From NCBI RefSeq assembly GCF_001949125.1, contig NZ_MSTI01000175.1, positions 1-47,678 on the forward strand: a stretch of 47,678 nt of DNA. Direction: 5' to 3'. Of this stretch, positions 1 through 7,698 are shown one piece after another. A program made the position numbers and the translations under genes. Numbering within the stretch: position 1 is the stretch's first letter; the number at the start of each line of letters is the position of its first letter. Under the pieces are notes generated by a model. The model was not told the origin of the DNA and did not search any database. It was given only the letters and a program-made list of their open reading frames with translations. This DNA is from Deinococcus marmoris (GTDB lineage: Bacteria > Deinococcota > Deinococci > Deinococcales > Deinococcaceae).

Positions 1-399
1 GCCCCCGCTCCAGCCCAGCCCGTGCCGGTGCTGACGCCGCAGCAGCAGGCCATTGTGGCTGCCGGGGTGGCCCGCGCCGACGGCGGCCAGATCTACCTGC
101 CGCTGGCTGCCAGTGCCGGGGCGCTGGGCCTGAGCGTCAGCAGCGTGACGCCGCGCACCGCCAACCTGATGGTGGACGGCGCGCTGCTGCCCGTGGCCGT
201 GCGGGCCTTCAACAACGTGCCCTTCGTGCTGCTCTCGGCACTGGCCGGGCTGCCCGGCACGGCGGCCCGCCTGGTTCTGGCCCCCGCCCCCGCCGTGACC
301 CTGACCCGCGCGGAACAGGACATCACCTTCCCGATCCGTCTGGCGCAACTGGTGCCGCTGCGCGAGAAGCCCGAATTCCCCGGCGTGCTGCCGAAGTAG
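1..399 (+). CDS. C-terminal part of an unidentified protein with a stalk-like domain (5' end outside window)
   Basis: The reading frame is open from the first base, so the gene starts upstream of the window; it ends with TAG. The visible ~132 residues begin with an Ala/Pro-rich linker. A segment follows (QIYLPL, a short variable loop, MVDGALLPV, NNVPFVLLSALAGLPG) whose beta-strand plus 'plr.la..lG' pattern resembles the copper-amine-oxidase N-terminal-like 'stalk' domain common in surface proteins; that assignment is a weak inference from pattern. The extreme C-terminus (REKPEFPGVLPK) shows no anchor. A strong terminator follows 20 bases after the stop. The gene lies outside the island, to the left of its left repeat. 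Cellular role unknown. Confidence 0.6.
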   Translation, partial: APAPAQPVPVLTPQQQAIVAAGVARADGGQIYLPLAASAGALGLSVSSVTPRTANLMVDGALLPVAVRAFNNVPFVLLSALAGLPGTAARLVLAPAPAVTLTRAEQDITFPIRLAQLVPLREKPEFPGVLPK

Positions 400-418
400 G
401 GGCCGAGCAAATCAGGTC

Positions 419-454
419 AGAGAAAAAACCGCCTGCGATGGCGGGTTTTTCTCT
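419..454. terminator. Bidirectional hairpin terminator
   Basis: Two 15-base arms (419-433 and 440-454) pair except for one position around a 6-base loop. The arms carry A-rich and T-rich outer halves, so the structure can terminate the rightward gene ending at 399. It can also terminate leftward transcripts, including one from an intact tRNA formerly at 456 and beyond. Confidence 0.85.
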
Positions 455-455
455 G

Positions 456-489
456 TGTGGTGGAGCCAAGCAGGATCGAACTGCTGACC
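456..489 (-). repeat. Left attachment-site repeat: orphan 3' fragment of tRNA-Ala
   Basis: A perfect 34-base copy of 29087-29120 in the same orientation. It contains the encoded CCA end, the 3' acceptor strand, the T-arm and part of the variable loop of tRNA-Ala, but no matching anticodon or D-arm follows, so it is not a functional tRNA. A tRNA 3' end duplicated at distance is the usual footprint of site-specific integration by a tyrosine recombinase; here it marks the left edge of a ~28.6-kb island (inference). Confidence 0.8.
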
Positions 490-582
490 CTGAGGTCATG
501 TGCTCAGCCCAGATGATTTGTCGGGGAGAGGTGGCCCTGGGATTTTACCTCTGCGATGCCGTCCAGGACGGTCTTGTTTGAG

Positions 583-1404
583 CTACAACCCCCGGAACCA
601 GTTCGTGGTGGTGTCGATCACCTGGTTGCTCTCGCTCTTGTCGTCCGTCAGCACGTGGTAAATGTGGTCCGCCCCGTCGATCAGCACCAGATTGCGAACC
701 TTGCCCTGAAGGTTGTACAGGAAGTACGGCGCGTTGCCGGAGAGCGGATCGGCGGTGCCGTAGACGATCATCGTGTTGCCCTTAAACCGGCCGATGTCCG
801 CCTCCAGGTTCTGGTTCTGGAGGCTGCTGTAAAACGCCTTGCCCAACTTGATCTTGGTGAAGCCCAGATCGACGTCCACCACACCCTCTTTTTCCGCCGT
901 GGCCCTGGACCCGGCCTCGATGTCTGCCAGACTACGGCTGCTGGTGCTGGACCACAGCGCCAGCGATTTCACCGGATTGGCGGCGTTGGCCGCAAGCTCG
1001 ATGGCGACGCCGCCCCCCATGCTGAAGCCCAGCAGCCCCAGGCGCGTGGCGTCCACCTCGGGTCGCCCCCGCAGATAGTCGAAGGCGGCCTGCGCATCCG
1101 ACACCTGGTTGGTGAAGGTCATCTGTTCAAAGGGGATCTTGCTGTCCCCACTGCCCTGGAAGTCGATCCTGAGTGAAGCGACGCCCTGGGCGGCCAGCTT
1201 CGCGGCGAGATTCTTGTACATGTCGCCCACCTCGTCCTTCTGGCTGGCGAAACCGTGGAGGAGCAGGACGGCGGGAACCTTGCCACTGGAGTTGTCAGGC
1301 AGCGACAGCGTGCCGGGAACATGACCGGCGATGGTCACGCTGGAATCCACGGCCAGTCCAGCAGACGCGAGGGCACAGAACAGCAACCATCCGAGTTTCT
1401 TCAT
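583..1404 (-). CDS. Secreted alpha/beta hydrolase
   Basis: A 273-residue protein if read from the ATG that begins MKKLGWLLFCALASAG, which is an obvious signal peptide; the frame remains open upstream to a TTG at 1479, but that start would bury the signal peptide. The alpha/beta-hydrolase core is clear: oxyanion region LLLHGFASQ, nucleophile Ser128 in GFSMGG, Asp219 in YGTADP, and His247 in GADHIYH. It probably acts outside the cytoplasm as an esterase, acyl hydrolase or peptidase; substrate unknown. It follows the IclR regulator on the same strand and is the first gene inside the island's left repeat. Confidence is high for fold, low for substrate. Confidence 0.8.
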   Translation of the reverse strand: MKKLGWLLFCALASAGLAVDSSVTIAGHVPGTLSLPDNSSGKVPAVLLLHGFASQKDEVGDMYKNLAAKLAAQGVASLRIDFQGSGDSKIPFEQMTFTNQVSDAQAAFDYLRGRPEVDATRLGLLGFSMGGGVAIELAANAANPVKSLALWSSTSSRSLADIEAGSRATAEKEGVVDVDLGFTKIKLGKAFYSSLQNQNLEADIGRFKGNTMIVYGTADPLSGNAPYFLYNLQGKVRNLVLIDGADHIYHVLTDDKSESNQVIDTTTNWFRGL

Positions 1405-1481
1405 CTCCGGAGTGTAAACCTGTTCGCCAGTCGTGGCTGCCTGGCGCAGGTGATCCGGCGACCGCTTTTCCTCTCGCAAGT

Positions 1482-2300
1482 TCAGTCGGCCGCCCGGCCC
1501 AGCGACGACAGTTCACTGCGGTATCCCAGAGCGCGCGACAACTGACGCGCGGCGCTCATGACCAGATGAATAAAGTCACGGCGCTTTTTGGAGTCCAGCC
1601 GCATCAAGGGGCCGGCGATGCTCAGCGCCGCAATCACCTGGCCCTGATGGTCGAAGACTGGCGCGGCGATCGAGAAGGTGTCCTCTTCGAGGTCGGCGAG
1701 GGCGAGATGGTAACCGTCGGTTCGGATCCGCCGGAGAATGTTTTCCAGATCATCGGCGTCGCTGACCGTGGTGCCGGTGAACTGGTCGAGACTGGAGTGC
1801 AGGACCTTCTGAACCACTTCTTCAGGCGCGTAAGCCAGCAGAACTTTGGGGGTGCCGCCCGCGTGCAGCGGCCCGATGCGGCCCACCTGGGCATACATGC
1901 GGATGGGCTGGGGCGAGATACGGACATCCAGGACCAGCGAGTGCAGCCCCTCCCGCACGACCAGATGAACATTCTCCAGGGTCAGCGCCGCCAACTCGTC
2001 CAGAACCGGTGTGGCCGCCCGCGACAGGGACCACTGCTGCTCGGCGCGCTTGCCCAGCAGATAAGCGCTGCGTCCCAGAACGCTGGCGTGATCCGCGTCC
2101 AGATCCACGTAGCCCAGGCTTTCAAGGGTCCGAATGATGCGGAAGACCTTGCTCTTGGTCAAACCGGTCAGTTCGGCCAGTTGCCTGGCCTTCAGCCCAG
2201 GATGCTCGCCCACGGCTTCCAGCACCTGGAGGGCGGATTCAAGGGCAGTAATGCCGTATTCCGGCTCGGTTGTCTGGATGGCTTCGCTTGACTTCTTCAT
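1482..2300 (-). CDS. IclR-family transcriptional regulator
   Basis: A 272-residue regulator. An N-terminal winged helix-turn-helix (about residues 18-80; core LAELTGLTKSKVFRIIRTLE) is followed by the IclR effector-binding domain (about 95-265, with GGTPKVLLAYAPEE, DTFSIAAPVFDH and AALSIAGP). IclR proteins bind small carboxylates or related metabolites and repress or activate an adjacent catabolic operon. It is divergent from the M28 hydrolase gene with an 80-base gap that contains a palindrome. A dyad in this gap recurs before the permease gene at 5827, so it is the likely local regulator of the peptide cluster (inference). Confidence 0.92.
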   Translation of the reverse strand: MKKSSEAIQTTEPEYGITALESALQVLEAVGEHPGLKARQLAELTGLTKSKVFRIIRTLESLGYVDLDADHASVLGRSAYLLGKRAEQQWSLSRAATPVLDELAALTLENVHLVVREGLHSLVLDVRISPQPIRMYAQVGRIGPLHAGGTPKVLLAYAPEEVVQKVLHSSLDQFTGTTVSDADDLENILRRIRTDGYHLALADLEEDTFSIAAPVFDHQGQVIAALSIAGPLMRLDSKKRRDFIHLVMSAARQLSRALGYRSELSSLGRAAD

Positions 2301-2339
2301 GCGCTTCCCACAGACTAGCGGCTTAACCGGCTCATTTAG

Positions 2340-2354
2340 TGAATCGCCGATTCA
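2340..2354. promoter_or_regulatory. Palindrome in the IclR/M28 divergent region
   Basis: TGAATC-GCC-GATTCA is a perfect dyad midway between the two divergent starts. It overlaps the shared dyad at 2349-2366. The related decamers TTAGTGAATC and ACAGTGAACC lie 20 bases apart (2336 and 2356), the spacing of two helical turns, as expected for two regulator dimers. Confidence 0.6.
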
Positions 2355-2366
2355 TACAGTGAACCG
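2349..2366. promoter_or_regulatory. Candidate IclR operator, copy 1
   Basis: GATTCATACAGTGAACCG contains the inverted half sites TTCA and TGAA around 5 bases. It matches 5783-5800 at 15 of 18 positions. A possible -10 box TACAGT lies inside it, so binding would block transcription of the M28 gene. Assignment to the IclR protein is inferred from position. Confidence 0.55.
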
Positions 2367-2380
2367 ATTGAGGGGGAACC

Positions 2381-4135
2381 ATGATCAGCTCCGCAGAGCA
2401 GGCCATCCTGGACGCCGTCAACCTCGATACTCCGTGGGAACTGATCGAACGGTTCACCACCCTCAAGCGCGAAGACCCGGAAGACGTGAAGCAGGCGGCC
2501 TCGCTGATCGCCGAGCGCCTGGAACGGCACGGCGTTCCGGTGGATATCCACTGCCCCGAACTGTTCCTGAGCATTCCGCGCCAGGCCAGCGTGACCATCG
2601 ACGGCGTGGCCCTGTTCGCTAAGGCGATGGCGATGAGCGCCGTTTTCCCAGATGGCATCACTGCGCCACTGGTCTATCAACCCAGCGGGTACGCGCTGGA
2701 CGCCGACGAGCTGTTCTCGCGGCAGGCCCCAGCCGACGAGATCGACGTGCGCGGCAAGATCGTGGTCAGTGAGGGCTTCGGAATGCCCGGCAAGGTCAGC
2801 GATCTGGAGCGGCGCGGGGCGCTGGGCATCATCGCTATCAACCCCGGCAAACGCGCCCACTGGGGCGTGTGTACCACCATCTGGGGCAGCCCGGACCTGT
2901 ACGATCTGCCGCGCAAGCCGGGCGTGGCGGTGGTCAACGTGAACGCCGAGGACGGCCAGCGCCTGATCGAGTGGGCACGTGGCGGTGGCGAGGCCACATT
3001 GAAGACCGACTTGAACGAGGGCTGGTTCGAGTCACCCGTTCCGGTCGTGACCATTCCCGGTACGGAAGAGCCGGAGAAGTTCGTGCTGCTCCACGGCCAC
3101 TACGATTCCTGGGATTACGGCATCGGCGACAACGCGGTGGGCGACGCCACGCTGCTGGAAATCGCGCGGGTGCTGTGGGCGAACAAGGACAAACTGCGGC
3201 GCAGCGTGAAGATCGCGTGGTGGCCGGGCCATTCCACCGGGCGCTACGCGGGCAGCACCTGGTACTCGGACGCCTTCGGGCTGGAGCTGGACGAGAACTG
3301 TATCGCGCAGATCAACTGCGATTCGCCGGGCTGCCGCTGGGCCACCGAATATCAGGACGTGAGCCTGATGCCCGAAACCGAGCGCTTCGCCGCCGAACTG
3401 ATCCGCGACGTGACTGGCAAGGAACTGCGCGCCGAGCGACCCCATCAGGCTGGAGACTACTCGTTCAACAACATCGGCCTCAGCGGGTACTTCATGCTGC
3501 TGTCCACTATGCCTGACGAGCTGCGCGCTGAGAAGGACTACTACGCCGTGGGGGGCTGCGGCGGCAACATCGCCTGGCATACGGAAGATGACCTGCTGGA
3601 GATCGCGGACCGCGACATCCTGCTCAAGGACATCCGCATCTATCTGCTGGCCGCCATGCGAACCGCCAACAGCACCGTGATTCCGTTTGATTTCACGCTC
3701 ACGCTGGATGATTTCCGTGTCACCGTCGAGCGTTACCAGGCGGCGGCGGGTGACCACTTCAGTTTCGAGCCGCTACGCGCGGAAATCGCCCGCCTGCGTT
3801 CCGCCGTGGGGCAGCTTGGAGCGCAGGCCGCCAGCCTGAAAGATCAGCCGCTCACCTCGCCTGGAGCGCGCGCCGTCAACGACGCCCAGATCTGCCTGGC
3901 CCGCCAGCTCGTGCGGGTGAACTTCACGCGCGAGGCCGCGTTTTTCCACGACCCTGCCGAGTCGATTCCGCCGCTCCCCGATCTGGCCGTGGCCGAGGAC
4001 CTGCCCCACGCCTCCCCTGAGCGCATCGGCTTTTACCGCACCCACCTGATGCGCGGTCAGAATCGCGTGATGGCCGCTCTGCGCGAGGCGCACACCGCAG
4101 TGGAGCGCGCACTGACTGTACCAGTCCCGAGCTGA
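2381..4135 (+). CDS. M28-family peptidase-like metallohydrolase with PA domain
   Basis: A 584-residue cytoplasmic protein (no signal peptide). An N-terminal helical region and a protease-associated (PA) type insert (about residues 85-210) are followed by the M28 zinc-hydrolase core. Seen: metal-site H240-Y-D242 in HGHYDSW, D250-N in GDNAVGD, Asp in INCDSPG and a late His in AWHTEDD. The segment that in M28 enzymes carries the catalytic Glu and a metal Glu (AEEEGLLGS-like) is PGHSTGRYAGS here, with no Glu. This may mark a subfamily with altered chemistry. The ATG follows AGGGGGAACC. It is the first gene after the divergent IclR gene. Predicted aminopeptidase or amidohydrolase; substrate unknown. 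Confidence 0.8.
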   Translation: MISSAEQAILDAVNLDTPWELIERFTTLKREDPEDVKQAASLIAERLERHGVPVDIHCPELFLSIPRQASVTIDGVALFAKAMAMSAVFPDGITAPLVYQPSGYALDADELFSRQAPADEIDVRGKIVVSEGFGMPGKVSDLERRGALGIIAINPGKRAHWGVCTTIWGSPDLYDLPRKPGVAVVNVNAEDGQRLIEWARGGGEATLKTDLNEGWFESPVPVVTIPGTEEPEKFVLLHGHYDSWDYGIGDNAVGDATLLEIARVLWANKDKLRRSVKIAWWPGHSTGRYAGSTWYSDAFGLELDENCIAQINCDSPGCRWATEYQDVSLMPETERFAAELIRDVTGKELRAERPHQAGDYSFNNIGLSGYFMLLSTMPDELRAEKDYYAVGGCGGNIAWHTEDDLLEIADRDILLKDIRIYLLAAMRTANSTVIPFDFTLTLDDFRVTVERYQAAAGDHFSFEPLRAEIARLRSAVGQLGAQAASLKDQPLTSPGARAVNDAQICLARQLVRVNFTREAAFFHDPAESIPPLPDLAVAEDLPHASPERIGFYRTHLMRGQNRVMAALREAHTAVERALTVPVPS

Positions 4136-4216
4136 AGCGCAAGCTTCTCGCTCAGCCCACGTCCAGCCGAAAGCAAGTTCTGCCTCGCCCTTCACTGGTA
4201 CGGAAAGGAGAACCCC

Positions 4217-5770
4217 ATGCCCAAGCGACTGTTCAGCGTTGGCCTTCTCACCCTCAGTTTTACCCTGACTTTAAGCGGCGCACAGGCCCAGAGCGGCATC
4301 TTGAAGTTGCCCCTGATCAACGACCCGATCATGAATCCGGTGATCGCTCCTGATCTGGGGTCGGTGCTGATCAACAAGGTCATTTTTCCTGGTCTGGTGC
4401 GGCCCAACGAGGATCTGCTGCCTGAACCGGACCTCGCAAAATCGTGGACCATCACCAATGGCGGGCTGGTCTACACCTTCACCCTACGAAACGACGTGAA
4501 GTGGCACGACGGCAAACCTTTTACCGCTGCCGACGTGGTGTTCACGTTCAAGGCGGCCACCGATCCCAAGTCCGGGTCCCGGCTGGTGTCCGATTTTTCC
4601 TCGATCAAGGACGTTGTGGCCGTCAATTCCACAACCGTCAAGTTCACCCTCTCGCGTCCCTTTGCGCCGTTCCTGACGCTGCTGGGCCATAACGCGGGTA
4701 TCCTGCCCAAGCACCTGCTGGACGGCAAGCCCCTGAACGACGCCACTGCGTTCAACCGCTCGACACCCATCGGCACTGGACCGTTTAGAGTCACACGGGT
4801 GGTCCCGGGTGCCAGCATCACGCTGGAAGCCAACAAGGATTACTACGGCACCAAACCCAAGCTGGCTGGGATGGTCTTCAAGGTGGTTCCCGATATCAAC
4901 GCGCAGGTGGCCCAGCTCCGGTCCGGCGAACTCGACTGGGTCAATGTCGAGCCGAACAACCTGGCCAGCCTGCAAAACGACCCCAACATCACGCTCAAGC
5001 AGGCCAATGCGGTGCAGCATTTCCTGGTCTTCTTCAACCAGAAAAACCCGCTGTTTGCTCCGGCCAAGGTCCGCGAGTCCATGCAGTACGCGGTCAACCG
5101 CAAGGCGATCATCGACGGCGTGCTGAAGGGCTACGCCGACTACCCCACCGGTACGCTGCCCACCGCGCTGAAAAAGTATTACGACAAGACCATCAAGCCG
5201 ATCCAGTACGACCCCGCCCGTGCCAAGGCGCTGCTGGCGCAGGCGGGCTGGAAGCCGGACGCCAAGGGGCAACTGGTCAATGCCAAGGGCGAGCCGTTCA
5301 AGTTCACCCTGATCGTGGACCGGGGCAATCCCAGCCGCGAACAGGCGGCGCTGGCGGTGCAGCAGGACCTGAAAAAGATCGGCATGGACGTGACGCTCCA
5401 GCCGCTTGAATTTGCCACGCTGGTGCGCGACTACCTGCTGCCGGGCAAGTACGACGCCAACCTGATCTGGTGGACCACGCCGCCCGACCCGGACCAGTAC
5501 TCCTTCTATGCCACCGGTCAGGACAACAACAACGCCTTTTTCTCTAACCCCAAAGCCGATGAACTGCTCAAGCGCGGGCGCGAGACGGCGGACGTGACGC
5601 AGCGCCAGAAGATCTACAACGAGTTCCAGCGGCTAGAGATGACCAACCCGCCCGTGCTGGTGCTGTACTACCCCAAGGAACTCCAGGCCATCCGCAAGAA
5701 CCTGAGTGGCGTGCCAGACCTGGGCATCCGCGACGCGCTGCGCCACAGCGAGGACTTTCAGTTGAAGTGA
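4217..5770 (+). CDS. ABC transporter substrate-binding protein, family 5 (peptide type)
   Basis: 517 residues. Signal peptide 1-24 with cleavage predicted at GAQA|QSG; no lipobox. The SBP_bac_5 pattern is clear: VYTFTLRNDVKWHDGKPFTA near residue 90, a central PIGTGPFRV, and late ALRHSEDFQLK. Such proteins bind oligopeptides, dipeptides or related ligands outside the membrane and deliver them to DppB/DppC permeases. GGAAAGGAGA precedes the ATG by 5 bases. It sits directly upstream of a matching permease pair (5827-7648), its obvious partner. One of three family-5 binding proteins in this cluster, which suggests several related ligands. Confidence 0.93.
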   Translation: MPKRLFSVGLLTLSFTLTLSGAQAQSGILKLPLINDPIMNPVIAPDLGSVLINKVIFPGLVRPNEDLLPEPDLAKSWTITNGGLVYTFTLRNDVKWHDGKPFTAADVVFTFKAATDPKSGSRLVSDFSSIKDVVAVNSTTVKFTLSRPFAPFLTLLGHNAGILPKHLLDGKPLNDATAFNRSTPIGTGPFRVTRVVPGASITLEANKDYYGTKPKLAGMVFKVVPDINAQVAQLRSGELDWVNVEPNNLASLQNDPNITLKQANAVQHFLVFFNQKNPLFAPAKVRESMQYAVNRKAIIDGVLKGYADYPTGTLPTALKKYYDKTIKPIQYDPARAKALLAQAGWKPDAKGQLVNAKGEPFKFTLIVDRGNPSREQAALAVQQDLKKIGMDVTLQPLEFATLVRDYLLPGKYDANLIWWTTPPDPDQYSFYATGQDNNNAFFSNPKADELLKRGRETADVTQRQKIYNEFQRLEMTNPPVLVLYYPKELQAIRKNLSGVPDLGIRDALRHSEDFQLK

Positions 5771-5782
5771 GGCGGGGGCATA

Positions 5783-5800
5783 GATTCAGGCACTGAACCG
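5783..5800. promoter_or_regulatory. Candidate IclR operator, copy 2
   Basis: GATTCAGGCACTGAACCG repeats the dyad at 2349-2366 with 3 changes, all in the 5-base spacer. It lies between the binding-protein stop and the permease RBS, so it may control an internal promoter. Confidence 0.5.
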
Positions 5801-5826
5801 CGAAGGAACTTCTTGGAGGAGGGGAG

Positions 5827-6780
5827 ATGACGCTTTCATACCTGCTTAAGCGGGTGTTCCATGCCCTGATCGTGCTGGTCATGGTTGGCATCATCACTTT
5901 CTTCGTGGTGCGCCTCGCCCCCGGCGGGCCGTCGCTGCTGGCAGACCCCAAACTGTCCGCCGTGGAACGTCAGGCCATCGAGGAGCGGCTGGGCCTCAGC
6001 GATCCGCTTCCCATCCAGTTCGCCAAGTGGGCAGGCCAGACGGCGCGCGGCAACCTGGGCAACAGCTTTCTGTACGGCGCGCCCACGGTCGATATCATCA
6101 TGACCCGGCTGCCCAACACGCTGATTCTGGCGGGAACCTCGCTGCTGCTCACGCTGGTCGTGGCGCTGCCGCTGGGACTGGCAAGCGGCATGAGTCCCGG
6201 CAGCGCCTTTGACCGGATCACGAGTACCGTCAGTCTGGTCTTCGTGGCCGTGCCCGTCTTCTGGTTCGGGTTGCTGCTGATCATCCTGTTCGCGGTGACC
6301 TGGCGTCTCTTGCCTGCGGGCGGCATGAACACCGCCGGCCAGGAGGGCAACCTCGGTGATCTGCTGCGGCACCTGATCTTGCCCGCCGTGGTGTTGTCGG
6401 CAGCCAGCATCGCCGAGATCCTGCGCTATACCCGCTCCAGCACGCGCACCGTCAGCACCCAGGACTATGTGCGGACCGCCCGGGCCAAGGGGGTGGGGCA
6501 GTGGGCGCTGCGTTACCGCCACATTCTGCGCAACGCCGCCATCCCGATCCTGACGGCGGTGGGGCTGCAACTGCCGCGCCTGATCGGGGGCGCGGCCATC
6601 ACCGAGACCATCTTCGGCTGGCCGGGCATGGGCCGCCTGAGCGTGGAGGCCGCGCTGGGCCGCGATTACCCGCTGATCATGGGCATCACGCTGTTCGTGG
6701 CGCTTGCCGTGGTGACCTTTAACCTTCTGATCGACCTGTTGTACCCCTGGCTCGACCCGCGCGTGCGGGCGGAAGGCTGA
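5827..6780 (+). CDS. DppB-type ABC permease
   Basis: 317 residues with about six membrane helices. It opens with the family hallmark YLLKRVFHALIVLVMVGIITFFVVRLAPGG and contains the periplasmic segment ERLGLSDPLPIQFAKW. The cytoplasmic ATPase-contact loop is RTARAKGVGQ...HILRNAAIP. It would form the transmembrane channel with the DppC-type protein encoded 1 base downstream. A strong RBS (GGAGGAGGGG) precedes the ATG. No DppD or DppF ATPase gene exists anywhere in the cluster, so the motor must be supplied in trans. Substrate probably a peptide or peptide-like compound. Confidence 0.94.
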   Translation: MTLSYLLKRVFHALIVLVMVGIITFFVVRLAPGGPSLLADPKLSAVERQAIEERLGLSDPLPIQFAKWAGQTARGNLGNSFLYGAPTVDIIMTRLPNTLILAGTSLLLTLVVALPLGLASGMSPGSAFDRITSTVSLVFVAVPVFWFGLLLIILFAVTWRLLPAGGMNTAGQEGNLGDLLRHLILPAVVLSAASIAEILRYTRSSTRTVSTQDYVRTARAKGVGQWALRYRHILRNAAIPILTAVGLQLPRLIGGAAITETIFGWPGMGRLSVEAALGRDYPLIMGITLFVALAVVTFNLLIDLLYPWLDPRVRAEG

Positions 6781-6781
6781 G

Positions 6782-7648
6782 GTGCAGGGGACTGTGCCGC
6801 AACCCGTGGCCCTCTCGCCCGCGCGCCGCAGTGCCCAGAAACTGCGGCGTAACCCCTCCGCCGTGTGGTCGCTGGCTGTGCTGCTGCTGATCGTCGCGTT
6901 CGCGCTGCTGGGGCCGCTGGTGTACCGCGCCTCGCCGGAGGCCATCGACTTTTCCCGGCAGTTCGCGGGGCCGAGCTGGGACCATCCCTTGGGAACCGAC
7001 GAGAATGGCCGCGACGTGCTGATTCGCCTGATGCTCGGCGGGCGCGTGTCGCTGGCGGTGGGCTTTTTTGCGGTGGCCGTCTCGCTGGTCTTCGGCGTGT
7101 TGATCGGGGGACTGTCCGGTTTCTTCCGGGGAGCCACGGACGCCGTTCTCATGCGCCTGACCGACGGGATGCTGGCGATTCCAGGCTTTTTCATCAGCCT
7201 GCTGGCCCTGACCTTTTTTGGGGCGGGGCTGATTCAACTGGTGCTGGTGATCGGACTGACCTCCTGGATGGGCCTGGCGCGGCTGGTGCGCGGCGAGGTG
7301 CTGCGTGAGCGCGAGGAACTGAGTGTGGAAGCTGCGCGCGCGCTTGGCGCGTCCGAGTTGCGGGTGCTGTGGCGGCATGTGCTGCCGCAGGTGTACCCCA
7401 CCATGATCGTCAACGCCACCATCGGCATCTCGTTCGCCATCCTGACCGAATCGGCGCTGTCCTTTCTGGGCGTGGGCATCCAGCCGCCGGATGCCAGTTG
7501 GGGAAACATGCTGACCGGCGCGCAGAACTACATGTACTCGTTCCCGTGGCTGGCGGTCTACCCCGGCGCCCTGATCCTGATCACCGTCGTCGCCTTCAAT
7601 TTGCTCGGTGACGGCCTGCGCGACGCCAGCGATCCTCAGGGGCGTTGA
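6782..7648 (+). CDS. DppC-type ABC permease
   Basis: 288 residues, GTG start one base after the upstream permease stop, so the pair is translationally coupled. It shows the DppC features: N-terminal cytoplasmic tail with ARRSAQKLRRNPSAVW, the first helix, then HPLGTDENGRDVLIRLMLGG, and the ATPase-contact loop EAARALGASELRVLWRHVLP. It ends LLGDGLRDASDPQ, as is typical of the family. With the preceding DppB-type protein it forms the first of two peptide-permease pairs in the island. Confidence 0.94.
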   Translation: MQGTVPQPVALSPARRSAQKLRRNPSAVWSLAVLLLIVAFALLGPLVYRASPEAIDFSRQFAGPSWDHPLGTDENGRDVLIRLMLGGRVSLAVGFFAVAVSLVFGVLIGGLSGFFRGATDAVLMRLTDGMLAIPGFFISLLALTFFGAGLIQLVLVIGLTSWMGLARLVRGEVLREREELSVEAARALGASELRVLWRHVLPQVYPTMIVNATIGISFAILTESALSFLGVGIQPPDASWGNMLTGAQNYMYSFPWLAVYPGALILITVVAFNLLGDGLRDASDPQGR

Positions 7649-7698
7649 ACTTCAGAAGCCAGCGGGTTCCATAACTCAGCTCCACGACAAGGAGGAAC

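Noticed and set aside
456..560. A complete second tRNA at the left repeat
   Set aside because: After the T-arm and variable-loop match, the sequence does not form a 7-base anticodon loop with T33 or a D-arm; only the 3' third is tRNA-like.
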